A stretch of DNA of 22,839 nucleotides. Source: a virus. Below, piece after piece: positions 1-7,544 of the stretch (position 1 is the stretch's first letter; each line of letters starts with the position of its first letter). Below the pieces are notes generated by a model. It worked only from the letters and a program-made list of their open reading frames with translations. It was not told where the DNA came from and ran no database searches. The stretch is taken from positions 1 to 22,839 of IMG/VR virus record IMGVR_UViG_3300047171_000041; one strand, written 5' to 3'. A program made the translations under genes and the position numbers.

Positions 1-16
1 CTTCATGATGAATAAT

Positions 17-49
17 AAAACCCCCATCGGTTCGTCCGGTGGGGGTTTT
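17..49. terminator. Strong, probably bidirectional rho-independent terminator
   Basis: Bases 17-30 and 36-49 form a 14-bp stem (one T/G wobble) around the five-base loop TTCGT. Both ends of the stem are A/T runs: T-rich sequence follows at 46-55 on the plus strand, and TTTTATTATT follows on the minus strand. It can therefore end the minus-strand late transcript that has passed gpM and the repeat array, and also any plus-strand transcript from the left of the window. In one plus frame the first bases read GAA TAA TAA, which could be the tail of a plus-strand gene, but six codons are too few to call it. Confidence 0.85.
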
Positions 50-101
50 CTTTTGGAAAATCGGTGATATGGTCTGATCAGTCAAAGGGCGTGATCGTTC
101 T

Positions 102-980
102 TATCCTGAAAACGAGCCATAGTCGCCGACAGAATCATAATGGCAGAGCAAGCCATATACTGAGAAAGCATCATAACCTTAGTGCGAGCCAGCGACAGTG
201 AAAGCTTCATAGCCTGGGTGCGAGCCAGTCAACATGAGAGAATTAAGAAAGCGAAGCGAGCCAAAAAGCTACATAGAATCATTTCAAAAGAGCGAGCCGC
301 AGGCTAAGAAAGCGCCATAGAAATAGAGCTAGTCAAAGGATTTGATAGATCATAGCGTCTGAACGAATCAGGCGCGCGGATAGCATCAAAGAACATGAAT
401 GAGCCATTGACTCTGAAAGTATCATAGTGAGAGGGCGAGCCATAAACGATGAAAGCACCAAAGTTGCGGATCGAGCCATCAAAGAGGACAGATTAAATCA
501 ACTGAGCGAGTCATTGAAATAGATTGAACCATGTTGAACAAATGAATCGGATGAACTGAAAGCATCAGGCTTAAGGAATGAGCCTTACGATGGGAGAGAA
601 TCAAAGGTTAGAAGCGAGCTATTGTGAATGAAAGATCAAGTCAGGAAAGCGAGTCACACGGTTGGATTGAATCATAGAACGAGAACGAATCAAGTAGATG
701 AAAAGCACCCAACATCGAGAATGAGCCAGGATGTCCGAAAGAACTATTCCGCCTGAGCGAGCCATCCCCATCGACAGAATCAGATCAGCGAAGCGAGCCA
801 GAACGTTTGAAAGAACCAATCCATCGGAGCGGGTCACATCGCCAGATTGAACCATACACAGAGAACGAATCAAGCGGAGAGACAGCATCACGCTCAAGGA
901 ATGAGCCATTGGGTTGGAAATAACCATTACATCTGAGCGAGCCAGGACGTTCGAAAGAATCACGAAGTCTGAGCGCTCAA
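102..980. repeat. 49-unit, 18-bp periodic degenerate word array with higher-order blocks
   Basis: This stretch has no convincing gene. On the plus strand each unit is 8 unconserved bases plus a 10-base word such as GAGCGAGCCA, GAAAGAATCA, GAACGAATCA, GAATGAGCCA, GATTGAACCA or GAAAGCATCA (minus-strand consensus TGRYTCNYTC). The word ends fall at 119, 137, 155, 173 and onward to 980. All steps are 18 except three 17-bp units (336-352, 479-495, 622-638). Units ending at 119-335 alternate GAG-type and GAA/GCA-type words. From 336 the array repeats an ordered set of variants in blocks 336-513 (10 units), 514-656 (8), 657-836 (10) and 837-980 (8). The last unit is degenerate and overlaps the stop codon of the gpM-like gene. 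Hand-counted lines are 43-53% G+C. Function unknown. One minus frame (619-990) is open and reads as hexapeptides, but the phase jumps break it. Confidence 0.9.
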
Positions 981-1324
981 TTCTGATCAAACCTCTCTTG
1001 CAGCAAGACTTGAAGCTCGAACCAGGAACTTTGCTGGTTCGGCTTCCAGCTTAATGCCTCCCATTTGCGAGCCGTGGTTTCGCTCGGAAGCGTGTAATAG
1101 AAAAACAATCCAATATGCGCCCGCAAGAATGTCAAAATCGTATTGTAATCGGTGGCTGATAGCTGATTCCATGCCAGCGTCGCATTCAGCGGTGAATTAT
1201 TCACCCCATCAACAGCCGCCACAACATATCCATCGCCGAGCTGCGAGCGCAGCATCCGTGGCTGCTCATCCAAATTGAGTGGCGCGAACGGTGGAACCGG
1301 CGGCGAAAAAGTGTCCAATGCCAT
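977..1324 (-). CDS. gpM-like minor tail protein
   Basis: A 115-residue protein resembling the phage minor tail protein family of lambda gpM. In that family the protein acts at the tail tip after the tape measure is in place. Visible family features are the early GDGY motif followed by a Dx-N segment, a central run ending in FLRAHIGLFFY, an aromatic/proline stretch, and a C-terminal segment ending in ERF that resembles the FEQ end of gpM. It starts two bases after the stop of the tape measure gene, the position expected of gpM after gpH in lambda. AGGCGG upstream of the ATG can serve as ribosome binding site. It is the last recognisable gene of the operon here; no gpL, gpK, gpI or gpJ homologue follows. 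Its stop codon is inside the last unit of the 18-bp array. Confidence 0.75.
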   Translation of the reverse strand: MALDTFSPPVPPFAPLNLDEQPRMLRSQLGDGYVVAAVDGVNNSPLNATLAWNQLSATDYNTILTFLRAHIGLFFYYTLPSETTARKWEALSWKPNQQSSWFELQVLLQERFDQN

Positions 1325-1326
1325 CG

Positions 1327-4300
1327 TCAGCCGCCTTTCCTATTGAGCATCCCGCCCGGCACGCTTTCTTGCAGGATAACCTGGTGCACCGCGCTGGTGA
1401 CGCTGTGTTTGAGCTGCTGCTGGATCTTCATCTGCGTCTGGTGGTCAATGCCGTTCTGGCCCGCCGCGCCAGCCGCCACCGTGATCGGCGCATTGACGGT
1501 GATAGTATGGCCGCCGCCCCCGCCGCCACCCATGGCAATACCCAGTTTGCCGCTGGCGTTCCGCTGCAGCGGCACGATCGCCTCCGGGCCCGCCTCGCCC
1601 ATCAGCGCCATGGGGACGGCGGTGGGCTGGTCGATGATGGTTCCAGTCGCAAAGGGTGTCACACGGCCCGGCGCGAAGACGCCGCCATTGGCAAACGGCA
1701 TGATTTGGCCACCGCTGGCAATGCCGCCATTGGCCAGGAAGCTCCCGATGGCGCTGGCAATGGAAGAAAAAATACCCGGCGATCCGCTGCCAACCGTCGC
1801 ACCCAGCTCATCGACAAACCCCGGCGCCGCCGCATTACCAAAATTCGACGCCGCTGTTGCCGATGAGAACAAGCCTTGCAGGCCTTTCGCCGCCAAAGTG
1901 CCAAGCTGCCCCTTAGCCGCACCGCCAAAAAGACCTCCTATATCGTTCAAAATACCTCCCGCGACAGATTGGCCACCACCCGGCGTCCCGTAGTTTTGGC
2001 TGCCGGGACCGTTCGACCCTGGCGCCTGATCCGCCGTACCGTAGGCGCTTCCGTGGTAGAGCTGCTGGAAGAAAGACCCCAGATTATTCTGCACCGCGGC
2101 CGTGAAAGGCTGGCCGACCGAAGCCTGAAACAAATCCCGGCCCGAACTCATAAGCAGATTCCGAAGCTGGTATTTGAGATACAAGCCCTGCCCGTTCGGA
2201 TGCTGGAAGCTGAAAATAGAATTGGTCAGCGCGCTATCGGCCGCCTGCGGGATCTGGTTGAACGCGGCCTGTTGCTGGGCTTGCTGCTGAGCCTGATATT
2301 GGAGCTGCGCGTCCTGCGCGGCGCCGGCCAGATATTGCTTACCTTCGGTGCTGTTTGCGGGGATATTCAGTGACTGCAGGGTATTCATCGCCTCGGCCCG
2401 GGCGCTCGCCTGGGATTGCTGCAAGGGCGATGCCACCGGACCCAATGAAAGCTGCGCTTGAAGGGCTTGGCGCCGCTGGCCTTGACGCTGGATCTGCGCA
2501 TTCAGCTCGGTGATGTTCTGGCCAGCGATCGACGCACCCGTCGATGAAATGACATTCCCTTGCTGCTGGATATTCAGCCGCGCCGCCGCTTTCTCGGCGC
2601 TCGTGGCGTTCGGGTCAGAGAGCACCTGCTGCGATTGGCGGATTGACTCATTGGGCGCCACGCTTGCCTGGGCGATTCGCTCCTGCGTCGGCCCTTTCAG
2701 CGCCGCGTCGGCGAGCGCCTTGGATGCGCGGACTTGGACATTTGTGGCGGCCGTTGTTTTGGCAGCCGCTTCGGCCTGGCCGCTCAAAGCCGCCGTCAAA
2801 AGCTCGGCCGCGCGGGCGGCCTGCTGCATGGGCGACGCATTGTTCGCCAGCGCCTCCAATGTCGCCTGAATTGTTGCCTGCGCCCGGGTGGCAGCACCCT
2901 CACCCTGGCCGTAAGCATTCGTCATCGAGGCCGATTGATAGATCTGGTTATTGGTCTGACCATAAGAGGAATCATATTGCGATTGCTGACTGAGAACAGC
3001 TTGCGTGCGGCGTGAGGTCAGATCTTGAGCAATCAAACCGGGGTCACCGAGGTTTGGGTTTGCAACAATTCCTGCCAAAGCAGCTTGGCCAGACCGGCCA
3101 GACAATAAATAAGGTTCCTGCGCCGTTTGAGAAGCGACTGCGACATTCGTTCCAGACTGCATCTGCTGAATTTGTAATTTAGTATCCAACTGACTGTTTT
3201 GAGTTGCCGCATCGACAACCGGTTTCAACACGCCGACATTTCTTCCAAGGCGCGATTGCTGAATCGCGTAATAAACAGCTCCTGATAAATCCGCACCTTT
3301 GAAACCAATTTTTTGTGCTTGCGCTATAATTTGATCTTGCGTCAGGCCACCGAGTTTTTTTGAATTTTGCGGATTACTGGCTGTGATTCTTGCTATATCC
3401 GTGCCGATACTCGCCGAACCATTATTCGTGCCATACATTTTGAATGCCGTCGCGACGTCATTTGGATTCGACCATTTTCCGTGAATTGCCGTCATATTTT
3501 GTTGATCAAGTGCAGCCGCCGCTTCAATCGAAGCGGGCGCGTTCGTCCGGTCAGTCAGATGAAATTGCTTCGCGGTGTCGGTGCTGAATTGACCAAGACC
3601 CACATGATCGCCGTTGACCTGATTGGGGTTTCCACTGCTCTCCTGATAAAGCTGCCAGCGCAATTGCCGCGTGGTCATACCGTGACGCTTCGCCGCGGCC
3701 GCAATCATCGGCTCGTAAGGCTGCATCACCTTCATCGCCGCCGGCGACAATTGCCCGCTGACCGACACGTTCGGGCGGTCGGGCGCTGGCGCTATCCCGG
3801 CCAATGCGTAATTTGTCACCGGACCAGCATCGCCGCCGGCGTATCCGATAGATGCAGGGCCACCCATGCTTTGCGTGACGCCCGATCCGGTGCCGATCGA
3901 CGCCTGGGTGACATAATAAGCCTGCGTCGGCGACGCGCTCTGCAAGGCGGTCGGAAGAGAGCCCGCCATCTGGTCAGGTAGCGGGGTGGCAAAACCCATC
4001 GCTACCGTTTGCTGGCCACCGCTTGGTTGCGATGCAGTCCCAGCTTGGCCTGGCATTCCCGGAATAGCACCCAACAGCGGATTGTTGCCGTTTTGAAAAA
4101 AGGCCTGTACCGCTTGACCAATGGCCGCTACATCGCGGCGCTGGCTAAGAGGCGCGCTCAATTCAGCACGCTTCACACCCGCGCTAATTTGCAAATTATT
4201 AACCTGATTCTGCTCCTGCATGAGAGCATTGATCTGATCGATTTTGTCCTTCAGCTCGGTGTATTTGTCGATTTGCTGCTGGACATATTGCACAGCACTT

Positions 4301-6747
4301 TGGCTGCCTGACGCCTGAGCCTGCGCCAAGGACTCGGCGTAGCGCTGCTGGGCTTCCAGTTTGTTCGCCAGCTCATCTTCGACACCCACCCGCCGCTGCG
4401 AAATCGACAAGAGGGTGCGCTGATCCTGAAGTTGCTGCGCCTCGCCGGCCGTGGTTTGCTGCGCGCCGGTCATTCCCTGGATAGCGAGCGCGCCGCCCGC
4501 TGCGCGCCGGTATTGAGCAGCGCCCGAGGCCGTGCGGAGATAGGTGTTCTGCTGCTGGGCCTGCGCAAGCTGGCTTTCGAGCTGCGCGCGGTCCTGGGCG
4601 GCGAGAAGCCCGCGGCTGCCCACCATCGCCCCGCCGGCGCTCTCCACCGCGCCGAACTGCCGGTAGGCCTGCGTGTTGGCAAAATCCATCTGCTGCAGGT
4701 TGCCGAGCGCGTCGAATTTTTGCTGGCCCTGAAAGACGGATGAAGCCCGGTTGCCGCTGCCCATCGCCGCCGATTGGGAGAATCCCTGGCTCAGTGCTGC
4801 GTTATAAGCCGTCAACCTGGCGCGCTGCAGCCCGACCATCGCCGAGCCGCCGCCGACATAGGTTCCGAGCGTATCGAGCATGGCGAGCTGCGCGCGGGTG
4901 GACTGCACGTCGCCGGCGACAAAATTCTGCTGGGTTGCCGCTTGGTTCGCCAGAAAGGCCTGCCGCTGCGGGGTTGTCAGGCCGACATTCACATCGCCAA
5001 CACGGGTGCCTGCGATGATCTGCTGCGGTGTCAGCGCGCCGCCGCCGGCCGCTCCCGTCATCCAGCGGGAAATCTCCGCCTCCGGCACGTTGTTCCGCTT
5101 GGCAAAAGCAAGGAGCGCCACCGCCAAGCCCTGGTTTTCGAGCATCTGGGCGTTGTTCGCGCCGCCCTGGGCAGCCGCCAACCCCTGATCACGAATACCC
5201 ATTGTGCTGAAGAAACCAGCATTCAGCCGGCCATTTTTATCCTTGGCGTTCGCCAGGATGTAATCGTTCGCGTTCTTTTGCTGGTCGAACGCCTCCTGGC
5301 CGCCGCGCACGCCGTAAAAGCCCTGCAGCGATTTGAGATATTGCGGGTCGTTCCCGCTAAACATCGGCGCTTGCTGCATGGCGCCATAGACATTCTCGGC
5401 ACCCGAATACCCAAAATCGCTGGCATTCTGCGCGTCCACTTTATACCGGTCGAGGAAGGCCGCCGACCCTTCATCCTTGCCCCGCGTGAAAGGCAGCGGA
5501 CGATAGCCATCGACGAAGGAATTGTTGAATTGGCCATTTTGGCCATAACGGCCATATCGCCCGGGCGCAGCCCGGACCGCCTTGGTGTTCTGGCCGAACA
5601 GCCTGAGCTGTATATCCCTTGCCGTCTCCACAATCGGCGCTGTCAGCCGGGCAAAATACCCACCCGATTCCTGCGTACCGCGTGCCCGCGCCGCAATCTC
5701 ATTGCGATCGGCCACATAGGCATCGCTGTTCTCGAATTGCAGATATTTCCCGAATTGAGTGTTCTGGTAGATATCGTTCATGTCGCCGGAAAAGGTCAGC
5801 TTTTCCATGTCCGACATATTAAAGGGATGCTTTTTGAGCCGGTTCATCAACGCTTGCATCGCGTTCCGCTGGCCGAGCATCGACGTCCGGGCCGCACCGC
5901 CATAATCGCGCTTGTTCTGGTAATCCATCCCCCAACCCGCCGCGACATACTGGCTGAGATCGTTGTAAGCGCGCGCGTCCTGCTGCTGCTGGCGCGTCAT
6001 GCGGGCGACCTGCATCTCGCGCCGGCCCGCCTGCACGCCGAACTCCTGGCTCTCGCGGAACATATTCTGCTGTTGAACCGTGCGGTAAGGCTCGGAATTG
6101 ATCGAGGTTTGAAGGCCTGGCGTGATCGGGCCGAGAATCGCCTGCTCAGTCGACAATTTTGACGTCGAATTCCGCTCGCGGCCCATGATTCGGACAAATT
6201 GCGCCAGAATTTCATCCGACGTCTGGTTGAGGTTGACCCCGTTGCGGGTTAAAATCTGCCGGTAGGCCTGCCCCTGCGCGGTGGTGCCGTCCACGGCCGA
6301 GCCGATACGCTGCAAGGCAGCCGTCGTCTGGCCGGCGTTCATGTGCAGATATTGGGCTTGGCGGTTGAACTGTTCCATGGCCGTGGCCGTCGTGCCGAAA
6401 AATTCGGCCATCGAGGACATCTGGCGCTGCATCTGCGACAGGCCCATGGCGAGGTTGTTGCCCGCAAACCCCGACTGCACGCGCGACGTCGCCAAGCGCA
6501 GAGCCTCCAATTTCTGCGTCACGACATCGAGATTTTGGGCGATCGAGATGAAGGAACTCAAACTGGCCCGGCCGGAGGAGGCCAACTGAGTCAGCGCGCT
6601 GGCGGTATTGCTGACCGATGTGACCATGAACTGCGTCGAAGCGCGCAGATGCTTGGTCGAGTCATTGAGCTGATCGAGCTGGGAAATGGCCTGTTGAATA
6701 TTGCCGGGATCGACTTGGTAGGAAAGCGAGGCAATCGTCTGACTCAT
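1327..6747 (-). CDS. Tape measure protein with embedded lytic transglycosylase domain
   Basis: 1806 residues, by far the longest gene here, placed directly after the tail-chaperone frameshift pair as in lambda-like tails. Tape measure proteins set tail length and leave with the DNA; at about 1.5 angstrom per residue this predicts a tail near 270 nm. The N-terminal part is helical and Gln/Ala-rich. Residues about 1010-1110 form a soluble lytic transglycosylase-type fold: QLYQESSGNP carries the likely catalytic Glu1036, and GLGQF follows at 1050-1054. Such domains cut peptidoglycan locally during DNA entry. The Gly/Ala-rich hydrophobic stretch at about 1590-1690 is typical of late tape-measure segments. 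GEAGPEAIVPL at about 1714-1726 is the conserved C-terminal motif of lambda gpH-like proteins, followed by a run of seven Gly. AGGGGA lies upstream of the ATG. The transglycosylase part has lower G+C than its surroundings. Confidence 0.95.
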   Translation of the reverse strand: MSQTIASLSYQVDPGNIQQAISQLDQLNDSTKHLRASTQFMVTSVSNTASALTQLASSGRASLSSFISIAQNLDVVTQKLEALRLATSRVQSGFAGNNLAMGLSQMQRQMSSMAEFFGTTATAMEQFNRQAQYLHMNAGQTTAALQRIGSAVDGTTAQGQAYRQILTRNGVNLNQTSDEILAQFVRIMGRERNSTSKLSTEQAILGPITPGLQTSINSEPYRTVQQQNMFRESQEFGVQAGRREMQVARMTRQQQQDARAYNDLSQYVAAGWGMDYQNKRDYGGAARTSMLGQRNAMQALMNRLKKHPFNMSDMEKLTFSGDMNDIYQNTQFGKYLQFENSDAYVADRNEIAARARGTQESGGYFARLTAPIVETARDIQLRLFGQNTKAVRAAPGRYGRYGQNGQFNNSFVDGYRPLPFTRGKDEGSAAFLDRYKVDAQNASDFGYSGAENVYGAMQQAPMFSGNDPQYLKSLQGFYGVRGGQEAFDQQKNANDYILANAKDKNGRLNAGFFSTMGIRDQGLAAAQGGANNAQMLENQGLAVALLAFAKRNNVPEAEISRWMTGAAGGGALTPQQIIAGTRVGDVNVGLTTPQRQAFLANQAATQQNFVAGDVQSTRAQLAMLDTLGTYVGGGSAMVGLQRARLTAYNAALSQGFSQSAAMGSGNRASSVFQGQQKFDALGNLQQMDFANTQAYRQFGAVESAGGAMVGSRGLLAAQDRAQLESQLAQAQQQNTYLRTASGAAQYRRAAGGALAIQGMTGAQQTTAGEAQQLQDQRTLLSISQRRVGVEDELANKLEAQQRYAESLAQAQASGSQSAVQYVQQQIDKYTELKDKIDQINALMQEQNQVNNLQISAGVKRAELSAPLSQRRDVAAIGQAVQAFFQNGNNPLLGAIPGMPGQAGTASQPSGGQQTVAMGFATPLPDQMAGSLPTALQSASPTQAYYVTQASIGTGSGVTQSMGGPASIGYAGGDAGPVTNYALAGIAPAPDRPNVSVSGQLSPAAMKVMQPYEPMIAAAAKRHGMTTRQLRWQLYQESSGNPNQVNGDHVGLGQFSTDTAKQFHLTDRTNAPASIEAAAALDQQNMTAIHGKWSNPNDVATAFKMYGTNNGSASIGTDIARITASNPQNSKKLGGLTQDQIIAQAQKIGFKGADLSGAVYYAIQQSRLGRNVGVLKPVVDAATQNSQLDTKLQIQQMQSGTNVAVASQTAQEPYLLSGRSGQAALAGIVANPNLGDPGLIAQDLTSRRTQAVLSQQSQYDSSYGQTNNQIYQSASMTNAYGQGEGAATRAQATIQATLEALANNASPMQQAARAAELLTAALSGQAEAAAKTTAATNVQVRASKALADAALKGPTQERIAQASVAPNESIRQSQQVLSDPNATSAEKAAARLNIQQQGNVISSTGASIAGQNITELNAQIQRQGQRRQALQAQLSLGPVASPLQQSQASARAEAMNTLQSLNIPANSTEGKQYLAGAAQDAQLQYQAQQQAQQQAAFNQIPQAADSALTNSIFSFQHPNGQGLYLKYQLRNLLMSSGRDLFQASVGQPFTAAVQNNLGSFFQQLYHGSAYGTADQAPGSNGPGSQNYGTPGGGQSVAGGILNDIGGLFGGAAKGQLGTLAAKGLQGLFSSATAASNFGNAAAPGFVDELGATVGSGSPGIFSSIASAIGSFLANGGIASGGQIMPFANGGVFAPGRVTPFATGTIIDQPTAVPMALMGEAGPEAIVPLQRNASGKLGIAMGGGGGGGHTITVNAPITVAAGAAGQNGIDHQTQMKIQQQLKHSVTSAVHQVILQESVPGGMLNRKGG

Positions 6748-6756
6748 GGCGTCCCC

Positions 6757-7059
6757 TCAATCAAGGCGCTCGGCCGCATGCGCCTTCAAGAAAAAAGTAT
6801 CGAGCACGCGCACCGCATCCAACTCCCAATGAGCCAGGCGCACGTCGCGCAACTCCTGCCATGCCAATATTTCGGTCGCCGGGAGAGGGAGAAATCCAGC
6901 CTGCGAAACAGGCCGGCCCGAATTCATCTCCCAAAACCATTCCCACAGATATTGAATCTCGATCGGCAACTCGCACGCCGGCCGATCCTCGGGATGCTTG
7001 CGCCCCGTCTGACGCTCAAACGAGGCATAAGCATCAGCCAGGGTGCCGCCGTTTTTTAG
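6757..7059 (-). CDS. Tail assembly chaperone, -1 frameshift extension (gpT-like)
   Basis: About 100 codons open in the -1 frame relative to the preceding chaperone gene, ending ten bases before the tape measure ATG. It has no good start of its own (only an internal TTG at 6969), so it is best read as the C-terminal half of a frameshifted fusion, like lambda gpG-T. The sequence holds the pattern LADAYASFERQTGR, then ELPIEIQYLWEWFWEM, then GRPVSQAG and HWELDAVRVLDTFFL. This matches a widespread alphaproteobacterial phage chaperone family with a YLWxWFxEL-type core and an LDxxYL-type end. In lambda the extension binds tail tube subunits while the G part coats the tape measure. The fusion depends on slippage at about 7051-7063. 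Confidence 0.8.
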   Translation of the reverse strand, partial: LKNGGTLADAYASFERQTGRKHPEDRPACELPIEIQYLWEWFWEMNSGRPVSQAGFLPLPATEILAWQELRDVRLAHWELDAVRVLDTFFLKAHAAERLD

Positions 7060-7063
7060 GGGG
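7051..7063 (-). promoter_or_regulatory. Candidate -1 programmed frameshift site
   Basis: The minus strand reads CCCCCTAAAAAAC. In the upstream frame this is GCC CCC TAA, a Pro codon followed by the stop of the short chaperone. A one-base backward slip of the peptidyl-tRNA on CCC re-pairs perfectly with CCC and avoids the stop, and translation continues CTA AAA AAC into the 100-codon extension. A +1 slip would reach a stop after only a few codons. The A6 run right after could also allow polymerase slippage. It is not a classical X XXY YYZ heptamer, so the mechanism is inferred. Confidence 0.65.
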
Positions 7064-7523
7064 CGTCGGCGCTCGAATTCGTGCTCTGCGAACCAGTAGA
7101 GTCGGTGGACGAGATCGCCAAAAAATTCGCGTCATCCACGATGAATACGCTTGCCCGCTCGAACAGCCAGACGAACCGCCGGTCGTTCCACAGCTTGCGC
7201 ACATTCTCCGGTGAATACGGGAACGGCTGGCCGTCGAGGATCTTCAAACTCCACCCGCGGGTGCAGGCGCAGATCACCTCGAAATCGTCGGAGCGCGCCT
7301 CGTCCTCGGTGACCTTGATGTTGCGTGCCCGCCGATCGATGCGGCGCTCCTGCACCACCCGCATGGCGGCGCGGTATTGCTTGGAATTGCGCCCGTTGAG
7401 CAGGATGTAAATCGGCTGGCCGTCATCATCGTAAACCGGTGAGCCGGTTTTGGGGTGAATGACTTCCATTTTGGCGCCGGCTTCGGACAGTTTTTGGGTG
7501 TCGAGATCTGCGAGATCGAACAT
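7056..7523 (-). CDS. Tail assembly chaperone, short form (gpG-like)
   Basis: A 155-residue protein between the tail tube region and the tape measure gene, the position of tail assembly chaperones. The N-terminal third carries a repeated turn (TGSPVYDDDGQPIYILL) typical of such proteins in alphaproteobacterial phages. It then has a basic helix (QERRIDRRARN), the segment SDDFEVICACTRGW, and the capping pattern PFPYSPENVRKLWNDRRFVWLFERASVFIVD, which is close to known short-chaperone families. The C-terminus is Ser/Thr-rich and ends at a TAA embedded in the CCCCCTAAAAAAC slippery stretch. A 21-base gap separates it from the gene before, with only a weak GATAGG upstream of the ATG. Confidence 0.8.
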   Translation of the reverse strand: MFDLADLDTQKLSEAGAKMEVIHPKTGSPVYDDDGQPIYILLNGRNSKQYRAAMRVVQERRIDRRARNIKVTEDEARSDDFEVICACTRGWSLKILDGQPFPYSPENVRKLWNDRRFVWLFERASVFIVDDANFLAISSTDSTGSQSTNSSADAP

Positions 7524-7544
7524 GTGTCGGCCTATCTGAAAAGG

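Noticed and set aside
1-15. End of a plus-strand gene (GAA TAA TAA)
   Set aside because: Only five codons are visible, too few to support a gene call.
662-676. tRNA T-arm-like sequence (GATTCAATCC on the minus strand)
   Set aside because: It is just an array word of type A; no acceptor, D or anticodon stems surround it.
102-980. CRISPR array
   Set aside because: Repeats are 10 bp with 8-bp spacers and are degenerate; no leader or cas gene. CRISPR repeats are about 23-50 bp with spacers of similar length.
102-980. Structured noncoding RNA with paired repeats
   Set aside because: The words are not complementary to each other (GA-rich on one strand, UC-rich on the other), so repeated hairpins cannot form between them. 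An unpaired protein-binding RNA remains possible.
4774-6162. Long plus-strand reading frame (462 codons)
   Set aside because: It is antisense to the tape measure gene, whose minus-strand frame has clear family motifs; the plus frame has shadow-like His/Arg/Ala composition and no recognisable domain.
6870-6890. Fifth copy of the shared leader element (CGGCGACCGAAATAT)
   Set aside because: It is inside the chaperone extension and lacks the flanking bases; probably chance in GC-rich coding DNA.
6757-6969. Independent 70-residue gene starting at a TTG
   Set aside because: The family-like sequence extends upstream of the TTG to the slippery site, so it is better explained as a frameshift extension.
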